From: Candidatus Cryptobacteroides excrementavium
GTDB taxonomy: Bacteria > Bacteroidota > Bacteroidia > Bacteroidales > UBA932
NCBI GenBank assembly: GCA_017695025.1
Contig: JADILX010000052.1
Coordinates: 1-43,683 of the forward strand
DNA length: 43,683 nt
Direction of reading: 5' to 3'
Part shown: one piece after another, positions 16,019 to 25,552 of the stretch
Position numbering within the stretch: position 1 is the stretch's first letter
Layout of the letters: the number at the start of each line of letters is the position of its first letter
Notes under the pieces: model-generated
Seen by the model: the letters and a program-made list of their open reading frames with translations, nothing else
What the model was told of the DNA's origin: nothing
Database searches by the model: none
Program-made: the position numbers and the translations under genes

Positions 16019-19000
16019 ATGACAATAAGTGGCAAGACTGCCGGTGAACTCGGCAAGAGGCTTTCAACCGGACGTGAGGCATATTGTTCCGGACTTTTTC
16101 TGTCGGCAAGATGGTTTGTGCTTTCGCAGGTTGCCGTCAGCGGAATCCATGTAGTTGTGCTTCCTGACAAGGAAAGTGCAGAGTATTGTACTTCCGACCT
16201 GTATGGCCTTATAGACGGGGACAGGGTCTTTTTTATGCCTGCCTCAGGGAAAAATCTCGAGAAGAGCAACTACAAGTCTTCACTCGCCGTACAGAGGACA
16301 TCGGCTATAGGAAGCATATTGAAATACAGCGGTGACGGGCTGCTTGTAATAGTGACATATCCCCAGGCCATAGACGAGATGATACCTGATGAGGAAAAGA
16401 CAGGCAATGCCCTGCTTCACTTGTCCAAAGGTATGGAGATAAGTCATGAAGACATTGTAAAGTCTCTTTTCGGAGAAGGTTTTGAGAGGGTTGATTTTGT
16501 ATCTTCTCCCGGACAGTTTGCGGTACGCGGAGGTATTGTGGACATATTCTCATATTCCTATAACAATCCGTACAGGATAAGTTTTTTCGGTGACGAGATT
16601 GAATCAATCAATGTATTTGACTGCAATACCCAACTTTCTGTACATACGGCTGATGAAGTGGATATATGCCCTGATTTTTCGTCCCGGGAGAATGAGGGCG
16701 GGGCATGTCTGTATGATATTCTTCCTGAAGACAGTACGGTATGGTTTGACTCTCCTGACATGTACAGCGGAGAGTCTTTCTATGTGCCTATGAAGAGGTT
16801 TCGCCATGTATTCATCGACACTCCCCTCTCCAGTCAGAATACCGCTGACATTATCAGGTTCAGCATTGCTCCCCAGCCTTCCTTCAACAAGAATTTCGAA
16901 CTTCTCACTGCTGACATAAGGGAGAAACTTGAGTCAGGCTACAAGGTGCTGATATATGGTGAAAAGGAGTCCCAGCTGGAACGTCTCAAGTCGATTTTAT
17001 CCCAGAATGGCGGTATACAGCCGGAGTTCTGTCCCGGAAAGAATATACATAGCGGTTTCATAGACAACGAGGACCGGATATGCTGCTACTCTGACCATGA
17101 GATATTCGACCGTTTTCACAGGGTGAGCATAAGAAGGGCGGTCGAGAAAAGCGAGCAGTTGACCATCAATGACCTGACTTCATTCAATATAGGAGACTAT
17201 ATCGTACATATAGATTACGGTATAGGTATTTTCGGCGGGCTTGTGAGGATGAGGGATGATAAGGGACGCGTGCATGAAGTGGTGAAACTCACATACAAGG
17301 ACAATGATACCGTATTCGTGTCCGTGCATGCCCTCCACAAGATATCAAGATACAAATCCAAGGATGCGGAACCTCCGAAAATCAATAAACTGGGTTCCAA
17401 GACATGGCAGAACCTCAAGAACAGCACGAAATCCAAAGTAAAGGACATTGCCAAGGAACTCATACAGCTGTATGCAAGGCGTAAGGCTGCCAAGGGATAT
17501 GCGTTTTCCCCTGACTCCTATCTTCAGCAGGAACTTGAGTCATCTTTCATGTATGAAGATACACCGGATCAGGAGAAGGCTGTAAAGGCAGTAAAGAGAG
17601 ACATGGAGGATGACTGTCCTATGGACAGGCTGGTGTGCGGGGATGTAGGATTCGGCAAGACTGAAGTGGCGGTAAGGGCGGCATTCAAGGCGGTGGCAGA
17701 CAGCAAGCAGGTGGCCGTACTTGTCCCTACCACAATACTTGCCCTGCAGCATTATAATACTTTTTCAGGGAGACTCAAGGATTTTCCGTGCACTATAGAA
17801 TACGTCAGCAGGCTCAGGACAGCAAAAGAAATATCTTCCATACAGGAAAGGCTCAGGAGCGGGGCTGTGGACATAGTGATAGGCACCCATAAACTTCTTG
17901 GAAAAGGGTTTGATTTCAAGGATCTCGGTCTGCTTATCATCGATGAGGAACAGAAATTCGGAGTGAGCGCCAAAGAGAAACTCAAGCATCTCAAACTCTC
18001 CGTAGATACCCTCACCCTTACTGCCACCCCTATCCCGAGGACACTTCAGTTTTCTCTGCTTGGTGCACGCGACCTGTCTATTATCAATACCCCTCCGCCA
18101 AACAGGATACCTGTCCAGACCGAGATAATGCTTTTTAATGACGACGAGATAAAAAGTATCATAAACTATGAACTCAACAGGGGCGGACAGATATTCTTTG
18201 TCCATAACAGGGTCGAGGAACTCGGTTCGATCAATGACATATTGCACCGTCTTGTACCTGACATGAAGATATGTGTGGCGCATGGGCAGATGGAGCCGAA
18301 AGTACTTGAAAACAAGATTCTTGATTTTATGTCAGGAGACTATGACATGCTGCTCTGCACTACCATCATAGAAAACGGCCTTGATATTCCCAATGCGAAT
18401 ACAATCATCATAAACCAGGCCCAGAATATCGGGCTGAGCGACCTTCACCAGTTGCGTGGAAGGGTCGGAAGGTCAAATAAAAAAGCCTTCTGCTATCTTA
18501 TTGTCCCTCCATTGACATCAATTACTGATGAAGCAAGGCGCCGTCTCAAGGCTATAGAGGCTTTTTCCGATCTCGGAAGCGGATTTAACATAGCCATGCA
18601 GGACCTTGATATCAGGGGAGCAGGAAATCTCCTTGGGGCGGAACAGAGCGGCTTTATCTCTGATATGGGGCTTGAAACCTACCAGAAGATACTTTCCGAA
18701 GCCATGGAGGAACTCGGTGTCGAAACAGGCATGACATCGGCAAGAGGTGATGACAATATTGTGTCCGACTGCAGTATAGAGACGGATCAGGAGGCTCTTA
18801 TCCCTGATGAATATATAGGGATAACTTCGGAAAAGATAAGGATATACAAAGAGCTTGATTCCCTTTCCGATGACCGCAGTATAGAGAAGATGAAGGAGAA
18901 GATGAAAGACAGGTTCGGAACCATGCCTCAGGAGACGGAAAGGCTTTTTGATATCGTGAAGATAAGGAATCTCGGAGAAAGGCTCGGCTTTGAGAAGATT

Positions 19001-19210
19001 ATCATAAAGAACGGTATCCTTATAGCGTTCTTCATATCAAATCCTCTTTCAAAGTATTTCAGGTCCAAGAGATTTTCAAGTGTGCTTGACGGTATAAACA
19101 GAAATTCTCCGATGTTCGAACTGAAACAGAATGACAACAGGCTCAGGATAGTTGTAAAGAATGTGCCTACAATCCGTAAAGCCTGGGCAGTATTGAACAA
19201 ATTGCAATAA
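16019..19210 (+). CDS. mfd: Transcription-repair coupling factor Mfd
   Basis: Removes RNA polymerase stalled at lesions and recruits UvrA. The 1063-residue protein has N-terminal UvrB-like domains (GQFAVRGGIVDIFSY near 165), then the RNA-polymerase-interacting CarD-like domain (GDYIVHIDYGIGIFGG near 390). The RecG-like translocase follows, with Walker A GDVGFGKTE (about 540), DEEQKFGV (about 641), TATPIPRTL and the GRVGRSNKKAFCYL motif VI. A C-terminal TRCF domain closes the protein. It is slightly shorter than the roughly 1150-residue E. coli protein, mostly in the N-terminal part. The ATG follows directly after the phased TCAACA boxes. Confidence 0.96.
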   Translation: MTISGKTAGELGKRLSTGREAYCSGLFLSARWFVLSQVAVSGIHVVVLPDKESAEYCTSDLYGLIDGDRVFFMPASGKNLEKSNYKSSLAVQRTSAIGSILKYSGDGLLVIVTYPQAIDEMIPDEEKTGNALLHLSKGMEISHEDIVKSLFGEGFERVDFVSSPGQFAVRGGIVDIFSYSYNNPYRISFFGDEIESINVFDCNTQLSVHTADEVDICPDFSSRENEGGACLYDILPEDSTVWFDSPDMYSGESFYVPMKRFRHVFIDTPLSSQNTADIIRFSIAPQPSFNKNFELLTADIREKLESGYKVLIYGEKESQLERLKSILSQNGGIQPEFCPGKNIHSGFIDNEDRICCYSDHEIFDRFHRVSIRRAVEKSEQLTINDLTSFNIGDYIVHIDYGIGIFGGLVRMRDDKGRVHEVVKLTYKDNDTVFVSVHALHKISRYKSKDAEPPKINKLGSKTWQNLKNSTKSKVKDIAKELIQLYARRKAAKGYAFSPDSYLQQELESSFMYEDTPDQEKAVKAVKRDMEDDCPMDRLVCGDVGFGKTEVAVRAAFKAVADSKQVAVLVPTTILALQHYNTFSGRLKDFPCTIEYVSRLRTAKEISSIQERLRSGAVDIVIGTHKLLGKGFDFKDLGLLIIDEEQKFGVSAKEKLKHLKLSVDTLTLTATPIPRTLQFSLLGARDLSIINTPPPNRIPVQTEIMLFNDDEIKSIINYELNRGGQIFFVHNRVEELGSINDILHRLVPDMKICVAHGQMEPKVLENKILDFMSGDYDMLLCTTIIENGLDIPNANTIIINQAQNIGLSDLHQLRGRVGRSNKKAFCYLIVPPLTSITDEARRRLKAIEAFSDLGSGFNIAMQDLDIRGAGNLLGAEQSGFISDMGLETYQKILSEAMEELGVETGMTSARGDDNIVSDCSIETDQEALIPDEYIGITSEKIRIYKELDSLSDDRSIEKMKEKMKDRFGTMPQETERLFDIVKIRNLGERLGFEKIIIKNGILIAFFISNPLSKYFRSKRFSSVLDGINRNSPMFELKQNDNRLRIVVKNVPTIRKAWAVLNKLQ

Positions 19211-19216
19211 AATCAG

Positions 19217-19224
19217 TATTTTTG
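19217..19224 (+). promoter_or_regulatory. -7 element of the coaX envelope cluster
   Basis: TATTTTTG, matching TAnnTTTG, just after the mfd stop. A TTG with 21-nt spacing lies upstream at the end of mfd. The predicted start near 19231 leaves a short leader to the GTG at 19247. Confidence 0.5.
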
Positions 19225-19246
19225 CACGTTCTCAAATACAGTTAAA

Positions 19247-19972
19247 GTGTCCAATCTCATTATAGACATAGGAAATACCGCATTGAAGGCTGCATGGGCT
19301 GACGGGGTCATTCTCGGCAAGACGTTCAGGTATCAGGGGGAGAAGATGTCAGACTTCATAATGTCCCTTGTATCTAAAGAAAAGCCTGATGTGATGATAA
19401 TATCTTCAGTAAGAGAGATTTCAAGGCAGAATGAGGAGAGGTTCAGAAAAGAATGCGGCAGGCTTGTGCTGATGGATCCGCGGCATGTCCGGTATGCAGA
19501 GAAATATGGGTTGCCTTCTTGCGTGACTCCAGACAGGGCTGCCTCCATTGTCGCTGCAAGGCATCTTTTCAAAGGAAAAGGATGTGTTGTCTTCGACCTC
19601 GGGACAACCATGACTGTTGATTTTATCGGTGCTGACGGAAGTTATGGAGGTGGCGTTATTTCCCCCGGGTGCAGGACACGCTTCAGGGCATTGAACAGGT
19701 ATTCCCGTTCTCTCCCCCTTGCAGATGCCCCTGAATATGTCCAGGACAGGGGAAATGACATTATAACTTCGATACAGTCGGGGGTTGTTAAAGGCATAAT
19801 ATTTGAAATTGAAGGATATCTTGGACAAATCCCTGACTATACGGCAGTTTTTACGGGCGGTGATGCAATTTATTTTGCAAAAAGGATGAAAAACTCCATC
19901 TTTGTAGTTTGTAACCTTGTTTTAGTGGGTTTGGCTCTAATGGCTGAAGATTATGTCGAAGAAGATTTGTAG
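19247..19972 (+). CDS. coaX: Type III pantothenate kinase
   Basis: First step of coenzyme A synthesis, phosphorylating pantothenate; type III kinases are not feedback-inhibited by CoA. The 241-residue protein starts at GTG 19247, giving MSNLIIDIGNTALKAAW with the phosphate-binding DIGNT at residues 6-10. It shows VFDLGTTMTVDFI and GGGVISPGCRTR. No ATG lies between the promoter and the conserved start, so GTG is very likely. Its last 20 nt overlap the next gene, suggesting translational coupling to the outer-membrane protein. Confidence 0.94.
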   Translation: MSNLIIDIGNTALKAAWADGVILGKTFRYQGEKMSDFIMSLVSKEKPDVMIISSVREISRQNEERFRKECGRLVLMDPRHVRYAEKYGLPSCVTPDRAASIVAARHLFKGKGCVVFDLGTTMTVDFIGADGSYGGGVISPGCRTRFRALNRYSRSLPLADAPEYVQDRGNDIITSIQSGVVKGIIFEIEGYLGQIPDYTAVFTGGDAIYFAKRMKNSIFVVCNLVLVGLALMAEDYVEEDL

Positions 19973-21284
19973 AATACTTTCAGTTTGTATATGCCTTTTC
20001 TGTGGAGTTGTGGCGTATGGCCAGACCGGCGGTGCATACGGGTCATTTTCTCCGTATTCCATCTACGGCATAGGCAATATTTCAAAGGAAGGTACTGCAT
20101 ACAACAAGAGTATGGGCGGAGTGGGGATTGCGACCAGGAACAGGAGATTCATAAACATACTCAACCCTGCCTCGCTGACTGCGAGAGACACACTTTCTTT
20201 CATGGCGGATTTCGGTCTTGCTGAAAGCAATACCATCTACAGGCAGAATCTTGGCGGTGCAAAACTTATCTCCGGCAACAATACATTCAATATCCATGAC
20301 TTTGTCATAAGTTTCCCCATCTACAAGTCTTCGGCATTCATGGTGGGAATAACTCCGTTCAGTGACATAGGGTATGAATTCTCCTCCGACGTGACTGAAG
20401 GGGACATCATCGGGGAGACAGGCAATATCACATACACCAATTATGGCGAAGGAAGCCTGTACCAGTTGTTTGCCGGAGGAGCAGTGACATTCTGGAGACG
20501 GCTGTCTCTCGGTGCCCAGTTCATATATTACTTCGGCTCTCTCGACAAGGTATATAACATGTATTATTACGACTCGTCGTTCAGGTCCGTGAACAACGGG
20601 TACAATCTGCTGTTGAGGGGAGTGACAGGCAAGTTTGGAGTGCAGTACGAGTATCCTCTCGGTAATGACCTTACGATGACTTTCGGGGCTACATACAGGC
20701 TGAGGACAAATGTCAGGGGACAGGTGACTGACTACAGTTATGCCAACACTTCGGAGACTACAGATACCCTGAGAAACAATATAGATACACTTGGACGTTC
20801 AAGCGGGCTGAAGTTCGGGGACGAACTGGGTATAGGCATATCATTGAGAAGCGGAGAAAGATGGAGTGTAGAGGTCAACTACCTTATGTCCGACTGGAGG
20901 AGGACAGGTATGGAAGGAAGGCCGGGATTTGCTGCTAACGGCTCTTCGGTATTCACTTCGACAGTATCCCATTCTGTGAGGGCCGGATTTGAGATAGTGC
21001 CCAACAGGAATGACATCAGGTATTACCTGAGAAGATGCGCATACAGGGCGGGGGTATATTACGATACTTCATACTATCTGTTTGACGGCAACAGGGTGAA
21101 CTCATTAGGCATAACATTTGGAGTCACTCTGCCGGTGTTCAGATGGTACAACGGCATAACGGTGGGGGTAGATATGGGACAGCGTGGAAGTCTGAGAAAC
21201 AATATGGTGAGGGAGCGTTATATCTCGTTTGCCGTAGGATTCAATATACATGACCTGTGGTTCCAGAAACCAAGATATGATTGA
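19953..21284 (+). CDS. Outer-membrane beta-barrel protein
   Basis: 443 residues with a signal peptide (MSKKICRILSVCICLFCGVV, likely cut after AYG or AYGQ) and a mature part rich in alternating aromatic and glycine-containing strands, such as GEGSLYQLFAGGAVTFWRRL. This is typical of a transmembrane barrel, possibly FadL/OmpP1-like (SMGGVGIATRNRRFINILNPASL resembles the N-terminal plug region). The cargo is unknown. It overlaps coaX by 20 nt and is followed 15 nt later by the TPR gene, the arrangement seen in other Bacteroidota where coaX precedes envelope genes. Confidence 0.8.
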   Translation: MSKKICRILSVCICLFCGVVAYGQTGGAYGSFSPYSIYGIGNISKEGTAYNKSMGGVGIATRNRRFINILNPASLTARDTLSFMADFGLAESNTIYRQNLGGAKLISGNNTFNIHDFVISFPIYKSSAFMVGITPFSDIGYEFSSDVTEGDIIGETGNITYTNYGEGSLYQLFAGGAVTFWRRLSLGAQFIYYFGSLDKVYNMYYYDSSFRSVNNGYNLLLRGVTGKFGVQYEYPLGNDLTMTFGATYRLRTNVRGQVTDYSYANTSETTDTLRNNIDTLGRSSGLKFGDELGIGISLRSGERWSVEVNYLMSDWRRTGMEGRPGFAANGSSVFTSTVSHSVRAGFEIVPNRNDIRYYLRRCAYRAGVYYDTSYYLFDGNRVNSLGITFGVTLPVFRWYNGITVGVDMGQRGSLRNNMVRERYISFAVGFNIHDLWFQKPRYD

Positions 21285-21299
21285 TTAAAACTATAAATT

Positions 21300-22622
21300 A
21301 TGAAGAAAATTATTTTTTCTCTGTTTGCCGTACTTATGATAGGCGGCACATCAGTCTTCGCTCAGGGAAAATACGGTCCCGACAGTGCTGAATGTATCAA
21401 ATATCTCTCCTACTACAAGGAGTACTTCAAACAGAAGAGCTATGATTCCGCTCTCCCTAATTGGAGAAAGGCGTATAGTCTCTGTCCTCCTACAGCTAAC
21501 CAGACAATGCTCATAGACGGTACCTCCCTCATGAGATACCTTATCGGCAAGAACAGCAAGAATGCCATCTACAGGGATGCACTTGTGGACTCTCTTATTA
21601 CCATCCACAGGACACGTGCACAGTACTATCCTAAATATGCCGTCACTGCCATGAACAACATGGGCCTTGACATGATCAACTATATAAAGGATGACCCTCA
21701 GGCTCTGTATGACGGTCTCAATGAGGTGATTGAGGCAAATGGTGAGGATACAAGGGCTAATATATTCCTCTTCAAGATAAATACTGCCGTAAGTCTCTAT
21801 CAGACAGGGGCCCTGACGGCAGAAGACGTAATTGAGGACTATGAGCAGGCCCTTGCCATGATATCAAAGATGACTCCTAAGAATGATATCGAGAAGCAGC
21901 AGAATGACAAGGTGAAGACTGATATTGAAAGTCTTTTCATCACAAGCAAGATTGCAAGCTGCGACAAACTCATCTCCCTCTTTACACCGAGATTCGAGGC
22001 CAATCCTGATGATCTCGAGACAGTCAGCAGCATTGTCATGATGATGGGCTCTACTGAAGGATGTACAGACAATGAACTTTTCCTCAATGCAGTGACAAAG
22101 ATGCATGAACTCGATCCTTCATACAACACGGCATACTTCCTCTATCGTCTCTACAATTCAAGGAATGACATAGACAATGCCATCAAGTATATGGAAGAGG
22201 CTATAGCATATCCTGAGTCAGACAGCCTTCAGGACGGTGCATACTGCTATGAACTTGCAACTGCATGCTTCAAGGCAGGACACAGCGCCAAGGCATTCTC
22301 AACTGCCTTGAAGGCTATAGAGTACGATCCTACGCTTGCAGGAAAGTCATATATGCTTATCGGTACGATCTGGGGATCCCTGGTATGTCAGGGCAACGAG
22401 ATTGAGACAAGGGCACCGTACTGGGTTGCCATTGACTATCTTGTGAAGGCAAGGAATGCTGATCCTGCACTTGCAGAGGAGGCCAACAAACTTATAGGCC
22501 AGTACAGCACATATTTCCCTCAGACAGGAGATGCGTTCATGTACGGTATCACCAACGGTGATTCCTATACAGTGTCTTGCGGCGGCATGAGGGCTGTGAC
22601 TACAGTAAGAACTCAGGACTGA
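21300..22622 (+). CDS. Secreted TPR-repeat protein
   Basis: 440 residues with a signal peptide (MKKIIFSLFAVLMIGGTSVFA, then Q) and a helical periplasmic domain. TPR-like units are visible, for example YNTAYFLYRLYNSRNDIDNAIKYME-type segments near residues 275-310 and ELATACFKAGHSAKAFSTALKAIEYDP near 318-344. It lacks enzyme motifs and probably acts as a protein-interaction scaffold. It lies between the barrel protein and lptC in one plus-strand row, suggesting a role in envelope assembly. That role is inference. Confidence 0.75.
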   Translation: MKKIIFSLFAVLMIGGTSVFAQGKYGPDSAECIKYLSYYKEYFKQKSYDSALPNWRKAYSLCPPTANQTMLIDGTSLMRYLIGKNSKNAIYRDALVDSLITIHRTRAQYYPKYAVTAMNNMGLDMINYIKDDPQALYDGLNEVIEANGEDTRANIFLFKINTAVSLYQTGALTAEDVIEDYEQALAMISKMTPKNDIEKQQNDKVKTDIESLFITSKIASCDKLISLFTPRFEANPDDLETVSSIVMMMGSTEGCTDNELFLNAVTKMHELDPSYNTAYFLYRLYNSRNDIDNAIKYMEEAIAYPESDSLQDGAYCYELATACFKAGHSAKAFSTALKAIEYDPTLAGKSYMLIGTIWGSLVCQGNEIETRAPYWVAIDYLVKARNADPALAEEANKLIGQYSTYFPQTGDAFMYGITNGDSYTVSCGGMRAVTTVRTQD

Positions 22623-22647
22623 TCCCTTGATACAAGGATTTGACATA

Positions 22648-23256
22648 ATGAAGACGGCAGCAACCGCAATCGCGGTTGCTTTCGTCGTTTATTCATGCAA
22701 GAGCAATCTTGGAGTTGCTGATTCGATCAATCTTGACGAGACCCCGGTACAGACTGTCGATGACATGTTTGTTGTCTTTTCTGAAAACGGAAGGCTGCAG
22801 ATGAGGATGGAGGCGGATGTCATGGAAAGGTACGACAGGGACACCATGTCCTATGAACTCTTTCCGGAAGGCTTTGCGGTATATGGCTATGATGAAGACG
22901 GTCTGCTTGAGACGGAGATAACATCAGACAATGCAAGGCATGAAAAATATGAGGATGACGGAAGGGAGACATGGCAGGCTTTCGGAAATGTCGTGGTGAA
23001 GAATATTATCAACAAGGAAGTCATGGAGACCGACACTCTCTACTGGGACAGGAAAAACAGCCGGATATATACTGACTGTTATGTGAAGATGTATTCTCCT
23101 GACGGATTTATCCAAGGCTATGGGATGGAATCTGACGAAAGGGCGAGGAATACCGTTATTCTCAAAGTGTTCGACAATTATGCCTTTGTAGTGCAGGACA
23201 GTACGGCGGCGGGGATTGATTCTGTCAATTTTATTGGCCCGCTTATAAAAAAATAG
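22648..23256 (+). CDS. lptC: LPS export protein LptC
   Basis: Bridges the inner-membrane LptBFG transporter to the periplasmic LptA-type conduit for lipopolysaccharide. The 202-residue protein has a lipoprotein-type signal with Cys17 in VVYSCKSN, followed by an OstA/LptC beta-jellyroll, seen in ITSDNARHEKYEDDG, WQAFGNVVV, TDTLYWDRKNSRIYTDCYVKM and a GYGMESDE segment. I chose the ATG at 22648; a TTG seven codons earlier would spoil the signal peptide. Bacteroidota LptC is often a predicted lipoprotein, unlike the E. coli form. It is followed by the foldase gene 75 nt later. Confidence 0.87.
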   Translation: MKTAATAIAVAFVVYSCKSNLGVADSINLDETPVQTVDDMFVVFSENGRLQMRMEADVMERYDRDTMSYELFPEGFAVYGYDEDGLLETEITSDNARHEKYEDDGRETWQAFGNVVVKNIINKEVMETDTLYWDRKNSRIYTDCYVKMYSPDGFIQGYGMESDERARNTVILKVFDNYAFVVQDSTAAGIDSVNFIGPLIKK

Positions 23257-23331
23257 TGAAGATTTGCAGGAAAATTATTATCTTCGCAGCCCATATCGAA
23301 TCAGTAAAAAATTTAAATATCAGATAAAAAG

Positions 23332-25428
23332 ATGGCGGTTCTTGAAAAAATACGCGTAAAGTTGGGTGTGTTCATCACAGTTGTCATAGCACTGGCACTG
23401 CTTTCATTCATCATCGACCCGACAACACTTGAGGCTGTCTCCAATTCCATGTCATCCAGAAATGATGTGGGCGAGATCAACGGAAAGGACATCAGGTACC
23501 AGGACTTCGAGAAAGATGTGGAGTATTTCACTGCACTCAGCGAGATGTCTACAGGTACTTCAGCCAGGACAGAGGAGCAGCTTGAAGCCATAAGGAATGC
23601 AGCATGGCAGTCCCTTATCGACAAATACCTGTTCCTCAGAAATGCAAAGGCTGCCGGCATAACGGTAGGAGAGGCTGAAATGGTCGACCTTACTACCGGT
23701 GATATGGTGTCACCATTCATTTCACAGGATCCTACTTTCATGGATGAGTCAGGTAACTTTTCCAAGGACAGGCTTGTACAACTGGTGCAGAATATCCACA
23801 GCGACCAGTCAGGTAGCATCAGGATGTATTGGGACTATCTGCAGAATACCATATACACACAGCAGTATTATGCCAAATACGGCTCGCTTTTCACCAGGGG
23901 GAACTTTTCCAATCCTCTGATGCTTGCAAAGGAGATAGAGGAGAACAACAATACCACTGATGTCGAGTTTGTGATGGTTCCTTACGGATTCCAGACAGAC
24001 TCTACCATAGTTGTTTCAGACAGCGAGATCAACAGGTATTACAAGGCCCACAAGGAGCAGTACAGGCAGCAGGCAAGCCGCGACATTGAATATGTCGTGT
24101 TTGAGGTGGTTCCTTCCGATGAGGATATTGCAGCAGCCAACGAGCAGGTTCTCAAGGTGTACGATGAGTTTGCATCGGCAGATGCCGCAGACATGAAGGG
24201 ATTCCTTCTCAGAAATTCCGACAGGCCTTATTCCGAGTACTATTACAGGAGCGGTGAACTCAATACCATATCTTCCGATGTCAATGATTTCGTCTTCAAT
24301 GACGGGAAAGGCACATCCAAGGTATTTACAAAGGACAATACTTTCTATGTGGCCAGGGTCATGGAGAGCAGGATGGTTCCTGATTCAGTATTCGTGAAGC
24401 ATATTCTTCTTCAGGGCGAGCAGGAGGCACTTGCCGACAGCCTTGTGGATGTGCTCAAGAGGGGCAGGGAGTCATTTGCCAATGTGGCAGCGCTCTATTC
24501 TGCAGACCAGAATCCTAATGTTGCAGAAAGGGGAGACATAGGCTGGATGACTCAGACATACATGATTCCTGGCATGGAGTCAGTTATGACGGCTCCGCTC
24601 AACAGGATTTTTGTCCTTGACACCCAGTATGGAAAACACATAGTGAAAGTGACTGACAGGACAGAGCCTGTTCTTAAGAAACGCGTTGCCATCCTTGAGA
24701 AAGAGGCCATTGCAAGCAAGGAGACATTCAACAAGTATTACTCCCAGGCCAACAATGTGGCAGCAAAGGCAGCCGGAAAATATGAAGGTTTCAGGAAGGC
24801 TGTCGAAGAGGAAGGGCTTTATGCACACCCGGTCAACAGGATGCTTGAAAGTTCTGACATGCTCGGGGCAATAGATGGTACAAAGCCTGTAACGAGATGG
24901 GCTTTCGATGCCAAGAAAGGCAAAGTCTCAGATATCATTACGGTCAACAACAGTTACTTCTTTGTAGTGGCTCTCAAAGACATCCACAAGGAGGGATATG
25001 CCACCGTTGAGGAGATGTCTTCATCTATCAGGAATATTCTCTACAGGGAGAAACTCGGAGAGAAGAAGGCGGCTGAGATTGCAGCAAAAATCAATGGTCT
25101 TACAGACATGCAGGCAATTGCCGATACTCTCGGTACTACAGTAAGCACAAAAGAGAACATAACTTTTGCCTCCCTTACATCGCAGGGACTCGACCCTAAG
25201 TTTATCGGGGCTGTCTCAGTGGCTGAAACAGGCAAGATTTCGGCACCTCTTGCAGGTAACATCGGAGTATATGTCTATAAGGTGACTGGGCATGACACAG
25301 GGGCGTTCTTTACAGAGGACGACGCAAAGGCCCGTGATGCCCAGATGACACAGTACAGTCTCCAGATGCTTGTTCCGGTGATGATGCAGGATGCAGATGT
25401 AAAAGACAACAGGGCGCGGTTCTATTAG
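23332..25428 (+). CDS. Membrane-anchored peptidyl-prolyl isomerase / chaperone (PpiD/SurA-like)
   Basis: Periplasmic foldase assisting outer-membrane protein maturation. The 698-residue protein has a short cytoplasmic start (MAVLEKIRVKLG) and one anchor helix (about 11-28). A SurA_N-type chaperone region follows (GEINGKDIRYQDFEKDV, near 47-63), then a parvulin-type PPIase core from about residue 353 (VKHILLQG, then FANVAALYSAD, RGDIGWM and PLNRIF) and a long helical C-terminal part. It closes the coaX cluster and is followed by a strong terminator. Confidence 0.88.
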   Translation: MAVLEKIRVKLGVFITVVIALALLSFIIDPTTLEAVSNSMSSRNDVGEINGKDIRYQDFEKDVEYFTALSEMSTGTSARTEEQLEAIRNAAWQSLIDKYLFLRNAKAAGITVGEAEMVDLTTGDMVSPFISQDPTFMDESGNFSKDRLVQLVQNIHSDQSGSIRMYWDYLQNTIYTQQYYAKYGSLFTRGNFSNPLMLAKEIEENNNTTDVEFVMVPYGFQTDSTIVVSDSEINRYYKAHKEQYRQQASRDIEYVVFEVVPSDEDIAAANEQVLKVYDEFASADAADMKGFLLRNSDRPYSEYYYRSGELNTISSDVNDFVFNDGKGTSKVFTKDNTFYVARVMESRMVPDSVFVKHILLQGEQEALADSLVDVLKRGRESFANVAALYSADQNPNVAERGDIGWMTQTYMIPGMESVMTAPLNRIFVLDTQYGKHIVKVTDRTEPVLKKRVAILEKEAIASKETFNKYYSQANNVAAKAAGKYEGFRKAVEEEGLYAHPVNRMLESSDMLGAIDGTKPVTRWAFDAKKGKVSDIITVNNSYFFVVALKDIHKEGYATVEEMSSSIRNILYREKLGEKKAAEIAAKINGLTDMQAIADTLGTTVSTKENITFASLTSQGLDPKFIGAVSVAETGKISAPLAGNIGVYVYKVTGHDTGAFFTEDDAKARDAQMTQYSLQMLVPVMMQDADVKDNRARFY

Positions 25429-25454
25429 GATACAGTGTCTCATAATAAATGATA

Positions 25455-25493
25455 AAGAAGCCGGCCTCAAAAGTAATTTTGGGCCGGCTTCTT
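25455..25493 (+). terminator. Strong terminator after the foldase gene
   Basis: A 12-bp GC-rich stem (25455-25466 with 25482-25493) continues, past a bulged T at 25467, into a 5-bp A/T stem closing on the tetraloop GTAA (25473-25476). Both outer arms are AAGAAG/CTTCTT, so it can act from either side. It lies between the plus-strand foldase gene and the convergent ychF. Confidence 0.85.
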
Positions 25494-25552
25494 CATTCCC
25501 CATATGGAGTCAGAATTGTCACTACAATTGTCTATGGCATTGCTTCATGCTC

